Below the pieces are notes generated by a model. The model did not search any database and had not been told where the DNA came from. It was given only the letters and a program-made list of their open reading frames with translations. A stretch of DNA of 64,000 nt. Origin: Niastella sp. Its GTDB lineage: Bacteria; Bacteroidota; Bacteroidia; Chitinophagales; Chitinophagaceae. Position numbers and translations under genes: made by a program. Shown in pieces: positions 25,626 to 35,682 of the stretch; position 1 is the first letter of the stretch; each line of letters starts with the position of its first letter. Location: assembly GCA_017744515.1 (NCBI GenBank), contig JAGIBF010000001.1, forward strand, positions 1-64,000, in the 5' to 3' direction.

Positions 25626-28178
25626 TTAATTTTTCTTTGCAGTGGACTCATTTTTATAAATAGCTGCATACAGGCGCTCATACAACATGTTTACATGTGC
25701 CTGGTTGATGCCTGTGTATAATGGCTGCTTTTGCTTCAGCATGCCCAGCAATTTCCGGGCGTGGGCTCCCAGGACCGCAGGCAAGTCATTGTCGGATTTG
25801 ACAAACGCATTTATCAATGCCTGCAGCCTGGTAATATATTCCTGTTGCAGTTCACGCCGGGGCAGACTGACCGGCTGGTTATTATTCAACTCAGAGAAAA
25901 TGCCGGCGCTCAGGTCATTCATGAATGCCATTGGTGTATAGGCGGATGCTGCATCATTCACTACAACCACCTGCAACCTGGACAACACACCAGCGCTCAT
26001 CACTTCATCCAGCATAGCCCGCTGAATATTCATTACTGAATCAAAACGCCAGATAGTGCGGCTATAGAGGTTTTTATCGGCCAGCCAGGACGGTGTTTCA
26101 AAAACCTGCTGATGCAGAAACAGAAGGGACTTTTTTTGCACCGCCTGCGGCACGAAAGAGAATACATGGCCCGGCTGATCACTGTTGCGCACATTGGTAT
26201 ATACACCACCAAGCTGATTCAGTACATAGCGGGTGTAGGCTGTATATTGATTCAGCAATGCTTCATACATTTCACCGGCCCGTTCATTACCGGTAGCTGG
26301 CTCACTGGTCCATTCTACCAGGTGTGGCACAATCTTTTTCAGGTTGCTAATGCCCAGTATAGCAGCCTGTGTAACGTCATTGCTAAGGTCGCCCAATTGA
26401 TTCCGCGGATCGGATACCACTGTCAGGTTTGTTGGGGCATCGCCGATATAGGGTTCGGAATAGTCCGGAAGCTTTTGAACAGCTGGCTTAGAAAATTCCC
26501 TGATCCATTTATTCAGGGCTGTGTTTTCGTCGCCAGGCACGATGCGATATCCCCAGTTGATCATCCACTCGTCTGTTTCGGAAATGCGGGGTAGCAAGTT
26601 GCCAACGTCAACCTTATCTGTCGGCTGCACCACATAATTCACCAATACAGGATCGGTGACAGAACCGTTGAAGGCATGTTCCGATAACCAGCTATTGTTT
26701 CTCAGGTCGGTGATTTTGTTACCGAAAGAAGCTCCTGCATTCACTTTCAGGCCCAACAATCTTCCCATGATCTGCATCGTGTATGTTTCCACTAATTTGC
26801 CCATCAATGCATCATCAAACACTGGTTTATTGGCTGCTTTATCCAGGGCGCCGGCTTGTATAAAATATTGTTTGTACAAGGTATCGAGTGTACTGAGGTA
26901 AAAATTGAGCTGTACCTGCAATATCTCTCCGCTGCGGGGGTCTACCACTATGCTGCCCGGAGTTTTACCCGTGCCTGGCATAAACACAACGGCACTGCGT
27001 TGTACATTGTCAAGGAAGGATGTTCCGGTGGATGCTACAGGTTGTTCTACTTCTATCGCATTTTTGAACCCTGCTTTTTCAAATGCCTTATTCCAGGCTT
27101 CTATACCTGCTTTTATAGATGGTTTCCATTTAGCGGGCATAGCAGGATCAATGTACATTTTGACCGGGCGGGCGGGCGTAGTCAGTTTCCCGGCGAGATA
27201 TGCCTGCCTGTCGGAAGGCTCCAAACGCCAGCGAACGATCACCTCTTTGTTAGTTACACCGATTGGATTGTTGTCGAAGTCGATGTAAGACATGCTATTC
27301 CAGCCGGTGCGCTTATCTGCAAGCCTCGCAGCCATGGGCACATCAGGCAACAGGATCATACCTGTATGCAGCTGGAAGGTATAGGGTTGTGTTGGTGCAC
27401 CCAAACCTCTGCCTGTCCGGTTATAGGTGCGCATGAACGTAAAGGAAAGATTGTCCTGGTAGCTTTTTACACTGTCGAGGAATGACCGGTCGGTTAATAC
27501 CGTTTGCAGTCCGGTCATGCTTTTGGTTGTTGCCGAGAAGCCAAACAGGTTATTATCCTGTCCCAGCAGATCGGTGATCTCGATCACTGTCGTATGTGTA
27601 CTGTCATTAACGGCTTTCACGGTAAAGCTGTTGACGATCGGCTCCATATTGTTGCGCTCCAGTGAACGTGCCAGGCCATTGGCCGAACTATCCATCGAAC
27701 GCTCCCTGTAGCTCCTGGTGCGTATGAACAGCCGGTTGCCATCTCCTTTTGCAAAGTGAAATACCTGCTGTCCGATGACATCACCTGCATAACCAATAGG
27801 TACACCACCGCCCCTGAAATCGGCCGGGGCAACGCCAATGCGATTGATGGCGAGTATTTCGCGGCCCAGCATAGCATCGGGTATTTCCATGAAATATTTT
27901 TCATCGATCTTATGCACCGTCAGGAAGCTCTTATATGATACTGCTTTGGCAGTGATCACTTCCTTGTAGGGCTTAGGCCCGTCTGTTCGTGCATTCAGCA
28001 GGGCTGATGCTGCTTTGAGGGCGGCACTGTTGTCTTTTTTCTGGCTGGTATCGCCAACAACCGGTTGAGGATTGCTGCGCCTGCGGTCTTTTTGTTGGGC
28101 TATTGTGCCGGTATGGGCACAGCAAATGATGGCCATAAGCATGCCTCCGGAGAGGAGCTTCTGTACTTTTTTTGACAT
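25626..28178 (-). CDS. Catalytically dead paralogue of the zinc metalloprotease (pseudoprotease)
   Basis: An 850-residue protein with its own signal peptide (ending GTIAQQ). It aligns over its whole length with the downstream metalloprotease: KMYIDPAMPAKWKPSIKAGI against VFYIDPATPEKWVPYLIAGV, and DALMGKLVETYTMQIMGRLL against DELMGQLIRFVSSHEVGHAI. At the zinc site HEVGHAIGLRH it reads QIMGRLLGLKV (residues 469-479), so all three His ligands and the catalytic Glu are replaced. The frame is otherwise full length and well kept, arguing for selection on a non-catalytic job such as substrate binding, a chaperone role, or pairing with the active copy. It lies 72 bp after the PKD-like lipoprotein gene in the same operon. 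Confidence 0.9.
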   Translation of the reverse strand: MSKKVQKLLSGGMLMAIICCAHTGTIAQQKDRRRSNPQPVVGDTSQKKDNSAALKAASALLNARTDGPKPYKEVITAKAVSYKSFLTVHKIDEKYFMEIPDAMLGREILAINRIGVAPADFRGGGVPIGYAGDVIGQQVFHFAKGDGNRLFIRTRSYRERSMDSSANGLARSLERNNMEPIVNSFTVKAVNDSTHTTVIEITDLLGQDNNLFGFSATTKSMTGLQTVLTDRSFLDSVKSYQDNLSFTFMRTYNRTGRGLGAPTQPYTFQLHTGMILLPDVPMAARLADKRTGWNSMSYIDFDNNPIGVTNKEVIVRWRLEPSDRQAYLAGKLTTPARPVKMYIDPAMPAKWKPSIKAGIEAWNKAFEKAGFKNAIEVEQPVASTGTSFLDNVQRSAVVFMPGTGKTPGSIVVDPRSGEILQVQLNFYLSTLDTLYKQYFIQAGALDKAANKPVFDDALMGKLVETYTMQIMGRLLGLKVNAGASFGNKITDLRNNSWLSEHAFNGSVTDPVLVNYVVQPTDKVDVGNLLPRISETDEWMINWGYRIVPGDENTALNKWIREFSKPAVQKLPDYSEPYIGDAPTNLTVVSDPRNQLGDLSNDVTQAAILGISNLKKIVPHLVEWTSEPATGNERAGEMYEALLNQYTAYTRYVLNQLGGVYTNVRNSDQPGHVFSFVPQAVQKKSLLFLHQQVFETPSWLADKNLYSRTIWRFDSVMNIQRAMLDEVMSAGVLSRLQVVVVNDAASAYTPMAFMNDLSAGIFSELNNNQPVSLPRRELQQEYITRLQALINAFVKSDNDLPAVLGAHARKLLGMLKQKQPLYTGINQAHVNMLYERLYAAIYKNESTAKKN

Positions 28179-28250
28179 GGTTTTACTTTAATGGACCGGC
28201 CTGCCGGATGGTGGCCGGTAGCTACTATGAATTGTAAATGGTGATGAGAT

Positions 28251-29807
28251 TTAGAATTTGAATGCGATATCTTTTACTTTTCCGAACTGTTCATATACGG
28301 CTGCCGGCTGAGCCTGCAAAGTACCGGAGGTAATATTGGCCTGCAACATATACACCTTTCCCATTCCCGTACTATTGTTGTAAGTGCCTACCATCAGGTA
28401 TTTATCCAGTGCGCTCTCGGATACATTCCTTCCGGGATGGGGACACATTTTTATACAGGTGATCTCTTCATTAGCCGGGATAAAAGGCCACGCATCGATG
28501 CCCTGAGAGGCGGTGCCGGTAGCGGGATCAAACACAATCTGGTATACTTTATTTCCTGCTGCATAATATATGAGCGGACCACGTACGCCGAAGGCAAAAA
28601 GCCTGGCCTGTGCAATGTTGGGCAAAGAAGAAACATCCATGACAGCTCTGGCAGTAGAAGTGAGAAAGTCCATCATGTAGACATATCGCGCGCCATTATC
28701 GACCGGGTTTTTGAATACACCATAGCACACATAGGTGCCACCAAAAGCATACGACAGATAGATGAGATCTTTACCAATATTACTAAAATTGAAAGGCGGT
28801 GATCCTTGCGTGGAACTAACATAAGGAGAAAGGGTTGTGCCAAGGGGACTGCCTTGTAAAAAGCCTCTGCTCAATTCATCATATACAACGATCCTTGCTC
28901 CCCCGAATATCGGATATGGCGAAATTTTGTAGTTGCCAGTAGCAGGCGCCAGCAGGGAGAAAGCAGATTCACTGCCAAAAGCAAATATTACCATGTTGGA
29001 ATATAATTGTCCATCGTTCACCAAAAACTCGAACCCGGCACTGAATTCATAGTCATTGGTGAGGAAACCCAACGGAGCAGTATATCCCTGCGGCTTTACG
29101 GTATTGGGAGCCAGGAAGAACAGGTCTTTAAAATTCTTGCTGATCACCATATCCGCAGGCGACACAGCTACCCCATTGTTACTGGTGTAGAGGCTTATGT
29201 ATTGTACATCACTCAGGTTAAACGCACCGATGGCCAATGCGTCACCAGTCAATGGAACTGTTGGATTGGCCAGGGAATACAGGTTTCTCACCACTTCATC
29301 AGCAGGCGTCAGTCCTTCCAGTAACTTCGTCTTTATGAGATCGCAGTCTACCTTGCCATCTTTTTCATACAATACCAATAGTCCAGCGCCGATGCTTTCA
29401 ACAGTCATTTCATACCGGACAGCAGCACGGCGGCCGGTAGTGGAATCGGTAGCTGTAAACTCCAGGTAATACTTTGAAGGCAGATAGGGAATCGGAACAG
29501 CCAAGTCTTCCGAAGTAGAGAGCGTATCGGCCAGGTTGTCATTTACGTTGGGCACCATGAAATAAGCGCTCCAGCTGTATTTCAGCTTAGACCTGTCTCC
29601 ATTGTACACCAGGTTCGATTTCAACTTCAATGTATCAAACTGTTTTACAATAAACGCACGGCCCGTACTGGCAGTATTCACATACATATCCTGCAGTTCG
29701 GTATAATCATAATTGCCTTTGTCCTTATGGCAGGCAGTAAGCAACAGGCTTCCTGTCGCCATGAGGGCAACGATCCATGTTTTTATATCTGCTGTATATT
29801 TTTTCAT
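28251..29807 (-). CDS. PKD-like family surface lipoprotein
   Basis: A 518-residue lipoprotein with SPII signal LLLTAC followed by HKDKGNYDYTELQD, the typical opening of the Bacteroidota PKD-like family that follows SusD and DUF4843 proteins. The first 150 residues contain Ig/PKD-like strands (LKYSWSAYFM; YYLEFTATDSTTGRRAAVRYEMTV split across the region); the rest is beta-rich and may be a propeller-like fold. It lies 18 bp after the DUF4843 gene. The likely role is binding the nutrient at the surface, in place of SusE/F. Confidence 0.85.
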   Translation of the reverse strand: MKKYTADIKTWIVALMATGSLLLTACHKDKGNYDYTELQDMYVNTASTGRAFIVKQFDTLKLKSNLVYNGDRSKLKYSWSAYFMVPNVNDNLADTLSTSEDLAVPIPYLPSKYYLEFTATDSTTGRRAAVRYEMTVESIGAGLLVLYEKDGKVDCDLIKTKLLEGLTPADEVVRNLYSLANPTVPLTGDALAIGAFNLSDVQYISLYTSNNGVAVSPADMVISKNFKDLFFLAPNTVKPQGYTAPLGFLTNDYEFSAGFEFLVNDGQLYSNMVIFAFGSESAFSLLAPATGNYKISPYPIFGGARIVVYDELSRGFLQGSPLGTTLSPYVSSTQGSPPFNFSNIGKDLIYLSYAFGGTYVCYGVFKNPVDNGARYVYMMDFLTSTARAVMDVSSLPNIAQARLFAFGVRGPLIYYAAGNKVYQIVFDPATGTASQGIDAWPFIPANEEITCIKMCPHPGRNVSESALDKYLMVGTYNNSTGMGKVYMLQANITSGTLQAQPAAVYEQFGKVKDIAFKF

Positions 29808-29825
29808 GATTGTAAACGTAAGTGA

Positions 29826-30566
29826 TTAAAAAGTCAGGGGTGTACCATCATCATTGAGATAGGGCCAACCTTCAGGCCGCCCTGCATTGGCGGGGTCTTC
29901 ATTATAATCCTTCAATGCTTTTCTCAGGCTTGCCTGTACCGCCAGTTGCAGGTTTAAATTGCCCCGGTATCTGTCAAACTGTGTTTCGCCCAATACGTCT
30001 ATGATAAACCGGTACCTGGCCTGGCTGAACGGTCCAACAAACAATTCTATATAAGACCAGGAATTAGGTCTTGCCAGGAAATCGAACCAGGCAAGCCGGA
30101 ACATATTCCTGTTCGGTTGTTCATTTAAAAAATATTCATTGGGAACAAACCGGAATACCAGTTTAGCGCGCTCTTTTTTCAGATTCAGCCCCGGCACATT
30201 CTTCTTTACGATCACCGGTATCATTGCCACAAAAGAATTGGCAGGCATTATAGTAGCACCTAATGTATAATCGGCTGGCGAAACATTGCTGCTGTCTTTC
30301 ACCACTTCCAGCACAAAAGGGAGATCTATAGCCGCCGGCTTTCCGGTGAGATTAGCTGCTATATACAATGTATCGGATTCAGCAGTAGCTGGTTTCAGCA
30401 TAAAGGTAGTCACTGCAGAATCAGTGAATGGATTGGGGTTCGTTGACGATGTACGGAGTCCCAACCATATCCGGGATGAAATATCCCGGTACAGGTATTC
30501 CTGCTTTTTGCACCCTGGCGTGAGGTATGCAACCAGGACCGCACATATTATGATTGTAAATCTCAT
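29826..30566 (-). CDS. DUF4843 lipoprotein
   Basis: A 246-residue lipoprotein (SPII site in AYLTPGC). The sequence fits DUF4843: an N-terminal beta-sandwich (DTLYIAANLTGKPAAIDLPF; VIVKKNVPGLNLKKERAKL) and a C-terminal part with SWSYIELFVGPFSQARYRFI. Members occur almost only in SusCD loci of this layout and are taken to be accessory surface proteins. It starts 26 bp after the SusD stop. The role in uptake is inferred from context only. Confidence 0.85.
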   Translation of the reverse strand: MRFTIIICAVLVAYLTPGCKKQEYLYRDISSRIWLGLRTSSTNPNPFTDSAVTTFMLKPATAESDTLYIAANLTGKPAAIDLPFVLEVVKDSSNVSPADYTLGATIMPANSFVAMIPVIVKKNVPGLNLKKERAKLVFRFVPNEYFLNEQPNRNMFRLAWFDFLARPNSWSYIELFVGPFSQARYRFIIDVLGETQFDRYRGNLNLQLAVQASLRKALKDYNEDPANAGRPEGWPYLNDDGTPLTF

Positions 30567-30592
30567 TGTCTGAATAATTTAAGTTAATGCTG

Positions 30593-32029
30593 TTAACGGA
30601 ATTGGGTCTCATCAACAGGGAGCGGCAGCACATATTTCTGTTTATTGTAATTGCCTGGCACATTTGCCATTCTATCTGCATCCAGTCTTTTATAATAATA
30701 GAACAACACGCCTTCGCAGATAAACTCACGCCTGTATTCAAGCAGCAATTCATTGCGCAGCGCAGCAGCCGGTGTGCCGGTTGGTATATCTACTTCAAAA
30801 CCTCTGTTCCTGCGCAAGGTGTTGATACGGCTGCGTGCTTTTTCCGGATCAGTATCAAAAGCTGCTTCTGCCGAGATGAGGTATAGCTCCGGCAGCCTGA
30901 TCAACGGCATGCGCCTCGCCAAGCTATCCCGTATTCCCTGCGGCTGGTACAACTTTGTATTGAATCTTCCGTTGCTGATGCTGTTGCGCTCATCTGTCCA
31001 CATATACAGTTTACGCCAGTCGTTGGCAAATGAATAGAGGCTGTTGATATCGTTGCTCACATACCATAATGCAATACTGCCCATGCCCGCTCCGCCCATT
31101 GTCAACCGGTCAATGATATTATCGGCAAGGTGCGCTACATCCAGTACCAATACCTGCTCATCTTTGAACGAACGGTCTTTCCTGGTCTCATCCAATGTAG
31201 CGATATCGTCCAGCCTGATCCAGGTAAACTTTGATGAATTGATCACTTCATCAGCACATTGGGCGGCATTAGCCAAGTCTCCTTTGTACATGTATGCTCT
31301 TGCGAGGGCCGCTTTTATGGCATAATAATTCAGGTGATATCTGCGGTTCAGGAGATAGCCGTCGTCAACGTTAGGATTGATTACCCTGCCGGTATAGATG
31401 GGGTCTGATTGCTGCAACAGTCCTGCTGCCGCTTTCAGGTCGGCAATCACACTATCCATCACTACACTGACTGAAGCAAAGGCTGTGGGCCTGAAAGCAT
31501 AATTCACTACATAAGGAATAGCCTGCGCTGCTGCATTCGCTTTGAAACTGGGGGCAAATAAACGCAACATATCAAAGTGCAGGAATCCGCGAAGCCCCAG
31601 CGCTTCTCCTTTGATCACATTGTAGTTATCTGCCGCAAACATGTTCCTGTCAGCCGCATTCAGGTGACTGATCAGGTTGTTCAGGTTGGCAAGTGTATTA
31701 TAAGTAGTTGACCATATACCTGTGATCAACGGCTCAACCTGAGCGTTGGTATATACCCCGTCACGCACAAGAGAATAAAGGTATCCCACGTTTGGATACA
31801 CGTTACCCAATGCATCTACCATTCCAAAGGTCATTTCCCGGCCATACATTTGCGCAGACGCCATATTTACATATGCTCCGTACAATACATCTTTGAAGCC
31901 GGCCTCCCTTTCGTACAATAATTCAGCGTCCACCTGTGTTTTGGGTTTCACATCCAGCCACTTGTTGCAGCCTGCCATCATCATCAACGGCACTGCTATC
32001 AGATAAAGAAGATATTTATTCGCAGTCAT
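30593..32029 (-). CDS. SusD/RagB-type outer-membrane lipoprotein
   Basis: A 478-residue lipoprotein (SPII in LMMMAGC, then NKWLDVKPKTQV). SusD signatures include GEALGLRGFLHFDMLRLFAP, ALARAYMYKGDLANAA, RLPELYLISAEAAFD and LLLEYRREFICEGVLFYYY. It forms the lid of the STN-type SusC encoded 17 bp upstream. The locus carries proteases and no glycoside hydrolase, so the ligand may be a peptide or protein. Confidence 0.94.
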   Translation of the reverse strand: MTANKYLLYLIAVPLMMMAGCNKWLDVKPKTQVDAELLYEREAGFKDVLYGAYVNMASAQMYGREMTFGMVDALGNVYPNVGYLYSLVRDGVYTNAQVEPLITGIWSTTYNTLANLNNLISHLNAADRNMFAADNYNVIKGEALGLRGFLHFDMLRLFAPSFKANAAAQAIPYVVNYAFRPTAFASVSVVMDSVIADLKAAAGLLQQSDPIYTGRVINPNVDDGYLLNRRYHLNYYAIKAALARAYMYKGDLANAAQCADEVINSSKFTWIRLDDIATLDETRKDRSFKDEQVLVLDVAHLADNIIDRLTMGGAGMGSIALWYVSNDINSLYSFANDWRKLYMWTDERNSISNGRFNTKLYQPQGIRDSLARRMPLIRLPELYLISAEAAFDTDPEKARSRINTLRRNRGFEVDIPTGTPAAALRNELLLEYRREFICEGVLFYYYKRLDADRMANVPGNYNKQKYVLPLPVDETQFR

Positions 32030-32046
32030 ACGATTCGTTTTTTAGG

Positions 32047-35000
32047 TTAGAACATAGCCTGTATACTGAAGGAGAAAGTGCGAACGAAGGGATATGAAGT
32101 TCCCCGTTCGATCTGCACGGTAGATACCCTGGCCACGTCGTTCATATTGAATCCAAGCCTCAGCCGTTTTATGCCTGTTCTTTGAACGGACATGATCCTG
32201 TTGAGGTCGTAATACATACTTACAGAAGAAAGTTCCCACTCATTCTGATCTTCCACAAAACGTTGTGTGGCACGAGTAATGTCTCCCTGCATAATACTCT
32301 TGTAACGTGATACATCACCAGGCTTTGTCCATCTGCCGGTGAAGATGCGGCGATCTACATTGTAACGCAGATCGGCGTTTTCCACTTTATCGACCAGGGT
32401 CTGATTATAGATCTGTCCTCCGAATTTGTAAATAATGCCCACGTTCAGGCTGAATCCACTGTAATCGAAGTTGAAGCCGGCATTGCCCCTCACTTTGGGC
32501 TCTGCATTGCCTACTACTGCGAGATCATCCGCGATCCATCTGTATATAATCGATCCGTCTTTTCTTATGAATATCTCCCGGCCGGTTGCCGGATCGATAC
32601 CATAGGAAGGGACTGCCCAGATAGCCGAAAGCGATTGCCCTTCGGTATACCGGACCACCGGCCTGTTGGTGATCGTTTCCGTTTGAGTTTTGTTGAATGA
32701 TTCGAGAGAATTGGAGATCTTGCGTACTTTGTTGGCATTGTGCGTACCTCCTACATAAAAGCTGAAGAAATTATTTCGCTTATCTTTCCAGAGCGCATAA
32801 CTCAACCTGAATTCAACACCTGTATTCTGCACCTCTCCGAGATTCTCTTTGTAAGAAGTGAAACCGGTGGAGAGTGGAACAGATACATCCGTGAGCAGGT
32901 CGTCTGTATTGGATATATAATAATCGAACCTGAAATTGAGCCTGCGGTTCAGCATCGTCAGGTCCAGGCCAAGGTTTTGATCGAATTTGCGTTGCCATTG
33001 CAGACGCTCATTTTCCAGGCCCAGCAGAAAGGCACCAAAATTACCGAGGTAATCATCATTGGGATTGTAATTGAAAGTGGCTTTAGACTGGTAGGAATTA
33101 AAGTTCTGCGATCCGGTATAACCTACCGAACCTCTTATTTTCAGCTGATCGATGTATTTGGCATTCCGCAGGAAAGCTTCTTTATGCAGGTTCCACCCGA
33201 GGCCTACTGCCCAGAACTGTCCCCAACGGTTTTGTTTGCCAAACTGTGAAGATCCATTCATACGGAAGGATGCATCCAGGAGGTAGCGGTCGTCATAGGA
33301 ATAGTTCAGGTTGCTGAACACACCGAGGTCGCGTGTAGTATTTTCAAAGCCTGAAGGGCGTCCATTGAGCAGGTACTGGCGTGCGAAAATAATATCTTCC
33401 ATGTAGTCGTTGGGAAATCCTTCGGCCTGGAAAGTAGTAGAGCGGTTTATTTGCTGGGTCATATTCGCACCCAGCGTGAGGTAGAAGAAATGCCCGGCAA
33501 GTGTTTTGGAATATCCTGCAAACAGATCGCCGGAAACATTGGTCCTTCTGCCATTGGTATATATGTACTGGCCTTTGCGCCTGATGAGGTCTGGCGTGGT
33601 ATAGGCAAGGAATGCAGTATGACTGGCAGGATAGAATGTCTCTGCGTTAGACTCCTGGTTGCTATAACCTATACGTCCTGTCAGCTTCAGTTCCTGAGTG
33701 GCCTGGTATTCTGCATAAAAGTTATTATTGATCTGGCTATACCGCTCAAAATTTTTCGTATTGATAGTTGCATTCCACATGGGATTGCCTACCAGTGATC
33801 CGATAATGAGGTTTTCCCCTGCAATCTTTGTAGTATTACCGAAAGTATCTGTTGGCCTGAAGTAAGGATTCATGCGTGTGTAATCACTGTAGTTGCCCCA
33901 GGGTGATTCAGTGCCTTTATTGAATACCACATCAATAACATTGCGGAACAGCCATTTTTGAGTGCGGTAAGAAAGCGTAATCGCTCCTGATATAGTATTG
34001 CGGCTGGAGCCTTTCATACCGCCCGGAACATTGTTGTATTGAAAATCAATCCCATACCTTAGCTGATCGCTTCCTCCTTCTGCATACAGTGAATGCTTTT
34101 GTCCTAATGCAGTACGTACCGGTTTGGCTTTCCAATCTGTATTTACGCCCCGCAATACTTCTTCCAGTATGCGGTTGTATTCCTGGTCATACCTGTATTG
34201 CTCACCGGCATCAAAGATGGAATTTCTGGTTCGCATGTCATACAATCCTGCATTTTTTTCCACTGCCAGTTTTTCCGTAGCGTTGGTGAGGTTGTAGCTG
34301 CTCAGATCAGGCGTCACCATATTAAGGTTGCCCGTATAGGTTAGTTGTATCCTGCCGGCTTTAGGCTTTTGTGTTTCTATCACTACTACCCCATTGGCTG
34401 CTTTGGAACCATAGATGGCTTTGGCAGCCGCATCTTTCAGCAACGTGACACTTAATACACGGGTCATATCGAGGTCGATCACTCTTATGATCGACACTTC
34501 AAATCCATCGAGGATGAACAGGGGTTGATTGGGATTGGTCTGGTATTCACCTTTCAGATCAGGAAATCCTGACTGACCACGTAATTGTATTTCGGGCAAC
34601 GTATTTGGGTTGGAGCCCATGGCAAGGTTTTCTACCAGGTTGAAAGTGGGATCAAGGTTTTTGAGACTCTGCAGCACATTGACATTGCCTACTTTCTGCA
34701 AGTCTTCCCGGGTGTAGGTTTGCGCTGCACCGGTAAAGCTTTCCGACTTCCGCGTATAGATACCAGTTACCACCACATCATTCAATTTAGCTTCGGCCGA
34801 CTTCATCGTGATGGTTACATTGCCTGGCCGGACTTCAATTTCCTGCGTTTCAAAACCTACATAGCTGATCTGCAGTTTACCCCCAATGGGAAGCAATGCA
34901 AACACAAAGTTGCCTGCCTGATTGGTGGTAACACCTCTACCGGCACCTTTCAGCACCACGGAAGCTCCCGTAATACCAATTCCTTTTTCATCCACTACTT

Positions 35001-35376
35001 TTCCATACACCGTGGTCATTTTGGGAACTGTATCGGCTGGCAGAGGCGCCGGTCTGGGTTCAATATTAATTGTGGCGGGCTTTCCTGACAAGATGATGGT
35101 CTTTCCTTCGATCAGGTAGCCTACCGGTTGATCTTTCAATGCCAGCTGCAGGAAATTGTTCAGGGGCATGTCTTTGGCAGACAGCGTGACGGGTCTTACA
35201 TGGGTCAACACTTCCTTGTTGGCAAACACGAAATAGCCTGTTTGCTTTTTGATGACCTGGAACACTTTGGTAAGTGGAACATTTTCTCCCGAAAACGTAA
35301 TGCTTTGCGATAGGCCCGTAGCATATACATTCAGAAAGATAGTTGAGAGGAATACCGCAGTTAGATTGATTTTCAT
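32047..35376 (-). CDS. SusC/RagA TonB-dependent transporter with STN signalling domain
   Basis: About 1109 residues: signal peptide (ending YATGLSQ), STN/secretin-N domain (about 25-100, ITFSGENVPLTKVFQVI), carboxypeptidase-regulatory-like domain (about 120-205, VYGKVVDEKGIGITGASVVL), plug (LLKDAAAKAIYGSKAANGV) and barrel ending FSFSIQAMF. The STN domain touches FecR in the periplasm, so ligand binding can start sigma release; this fits the FecR and sigma genes just upstream. The start at 35376 was chosen because it gives a clean signal peptide and has AAGGAG seven bases upstream. The frame is open to ATGs at 35526 and 35535, and many annotated relatives carry such an extension. Confidence 0.93.
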   Translation of the reverse strand: MKINLTAVFLSTIFLNVYATGLSQSITFSGENVPLTKVFQVIKKQTGYFVFANKEVLTHVRPVTLSAKDMPLNNFLQLALKDQPVGYLIEGKTIILSGKPATINIEPRPAPLPADTVPKMTTVYGKVVDEKGIGITGASVVLKGAGRGVTTNQAGNFVFALLPIGGKLQISYVGFETQEIEVRPGNVTITMKSAEAKLNDVVVTGIYTRKSESFTGAAQTYTREDLQKVGNVNVLQSLKNLDPTFNLVENLAMGSNPNTLPEIQLRGQSGFPDLKGEYQTNPNQPLFILDGFEVSIIRVIDLDMTRVLSVTLLKDAAAKAIYGSKAANGVVVIETQKPKAGRIQLTYTGNLNMVTPDLSSYNLTNATEKLAVEKNAGLYDMRTRNSIFDAGEQYRYDQEYNRILEEVLRGVNTDWKAKPVRTALGQKHSLYAEGGSDQLRYGIDFQYNNVPGGMKGSSRNTISGAITLSYRTQKWLFRNVIDVVFNKGTESPWGNYSDYTRMNPYFRPTDTFGNTTKIAGENLIIGSLVGNPMWNATINTKNFERYSQINNNFYAEYQATQELKLTGRIGYSNQESNAETFYPASHTAFLAYTTPDLIRRKGQYIYTNGRRTNVSGDLFAGYSKTLAGHFFYLTLGANMTQQINRSTTFQAEGFPNDYMEDIIFARQYLLNGRPSGFENTTRDLGVFSNLNYSYDDRYLLDASFRMNGSSQFGKQNRWGQFWAVGLGWNLHKEAFLRNAKYIDQLKIRGSVGYTGSQNFNSYQSKATFNYNPNDDYLGNFGAFLLGLENERLQWQRKFDQNLGLDLTMLNRRLNFRFDYYISNTDDLLTDVSVPLSTGFTSYKENLGEVQNTGVEFRLSYALWKDKRNNFFSFYVGGTHNANKVRKISNSLESFNKTQTETITNRPVVRYTEGQSLSAIWAVPSYGIDPATGREIFIRKDGSIIYRWIADDLAVVGNAEPKVRGNAGFNFDYSGFSLNVGIIYKFGGQIYNQTLVDKVENADLRYNVDRRIFTGRWTKPGDVSRYKSIMQGDITRATQRFVEDQNEWELSSVSMYYDLNRIMSVQRTGIKRLRLGFNMNDVARVSTVQIERGTSYPFVRTFSFSIQAMF

Positions 35377-35682
35377 CAGCATTCTCCTTTTTAAAGTTGG
35401 GTCCGGGCCGAAAGCGATCATGCCCGCTACTACTTGTTTGGTGCTGTTTAAAAAGACCCTGTACCACCAGCGTTCCGCCCATGCGGAACCCTTACGGGAC
35501 CAGGGCCCATAAGCAGTTTTTTGCATAAATTGCATTGTTTGGTTGTAAAAAACGGTATCGAGTAAACCTGTTTTGGCTCAACTGAACATCGCCGGAAGTG
35601 TTAGCGCACTTCCGGTTCTGTTTTGCAGGGATTGTGTTTGCTTGCTATTTAATCATATTTTATTATACTTGTTTTTAACTGT

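Noticed and set aside
30593..35376. Glycan utilisation role for the sigma/FecR SusCD locus
   Set aside because: No glycoside hydrolase, lyase or sulfatase is coded in the operon; proteases are present instead.
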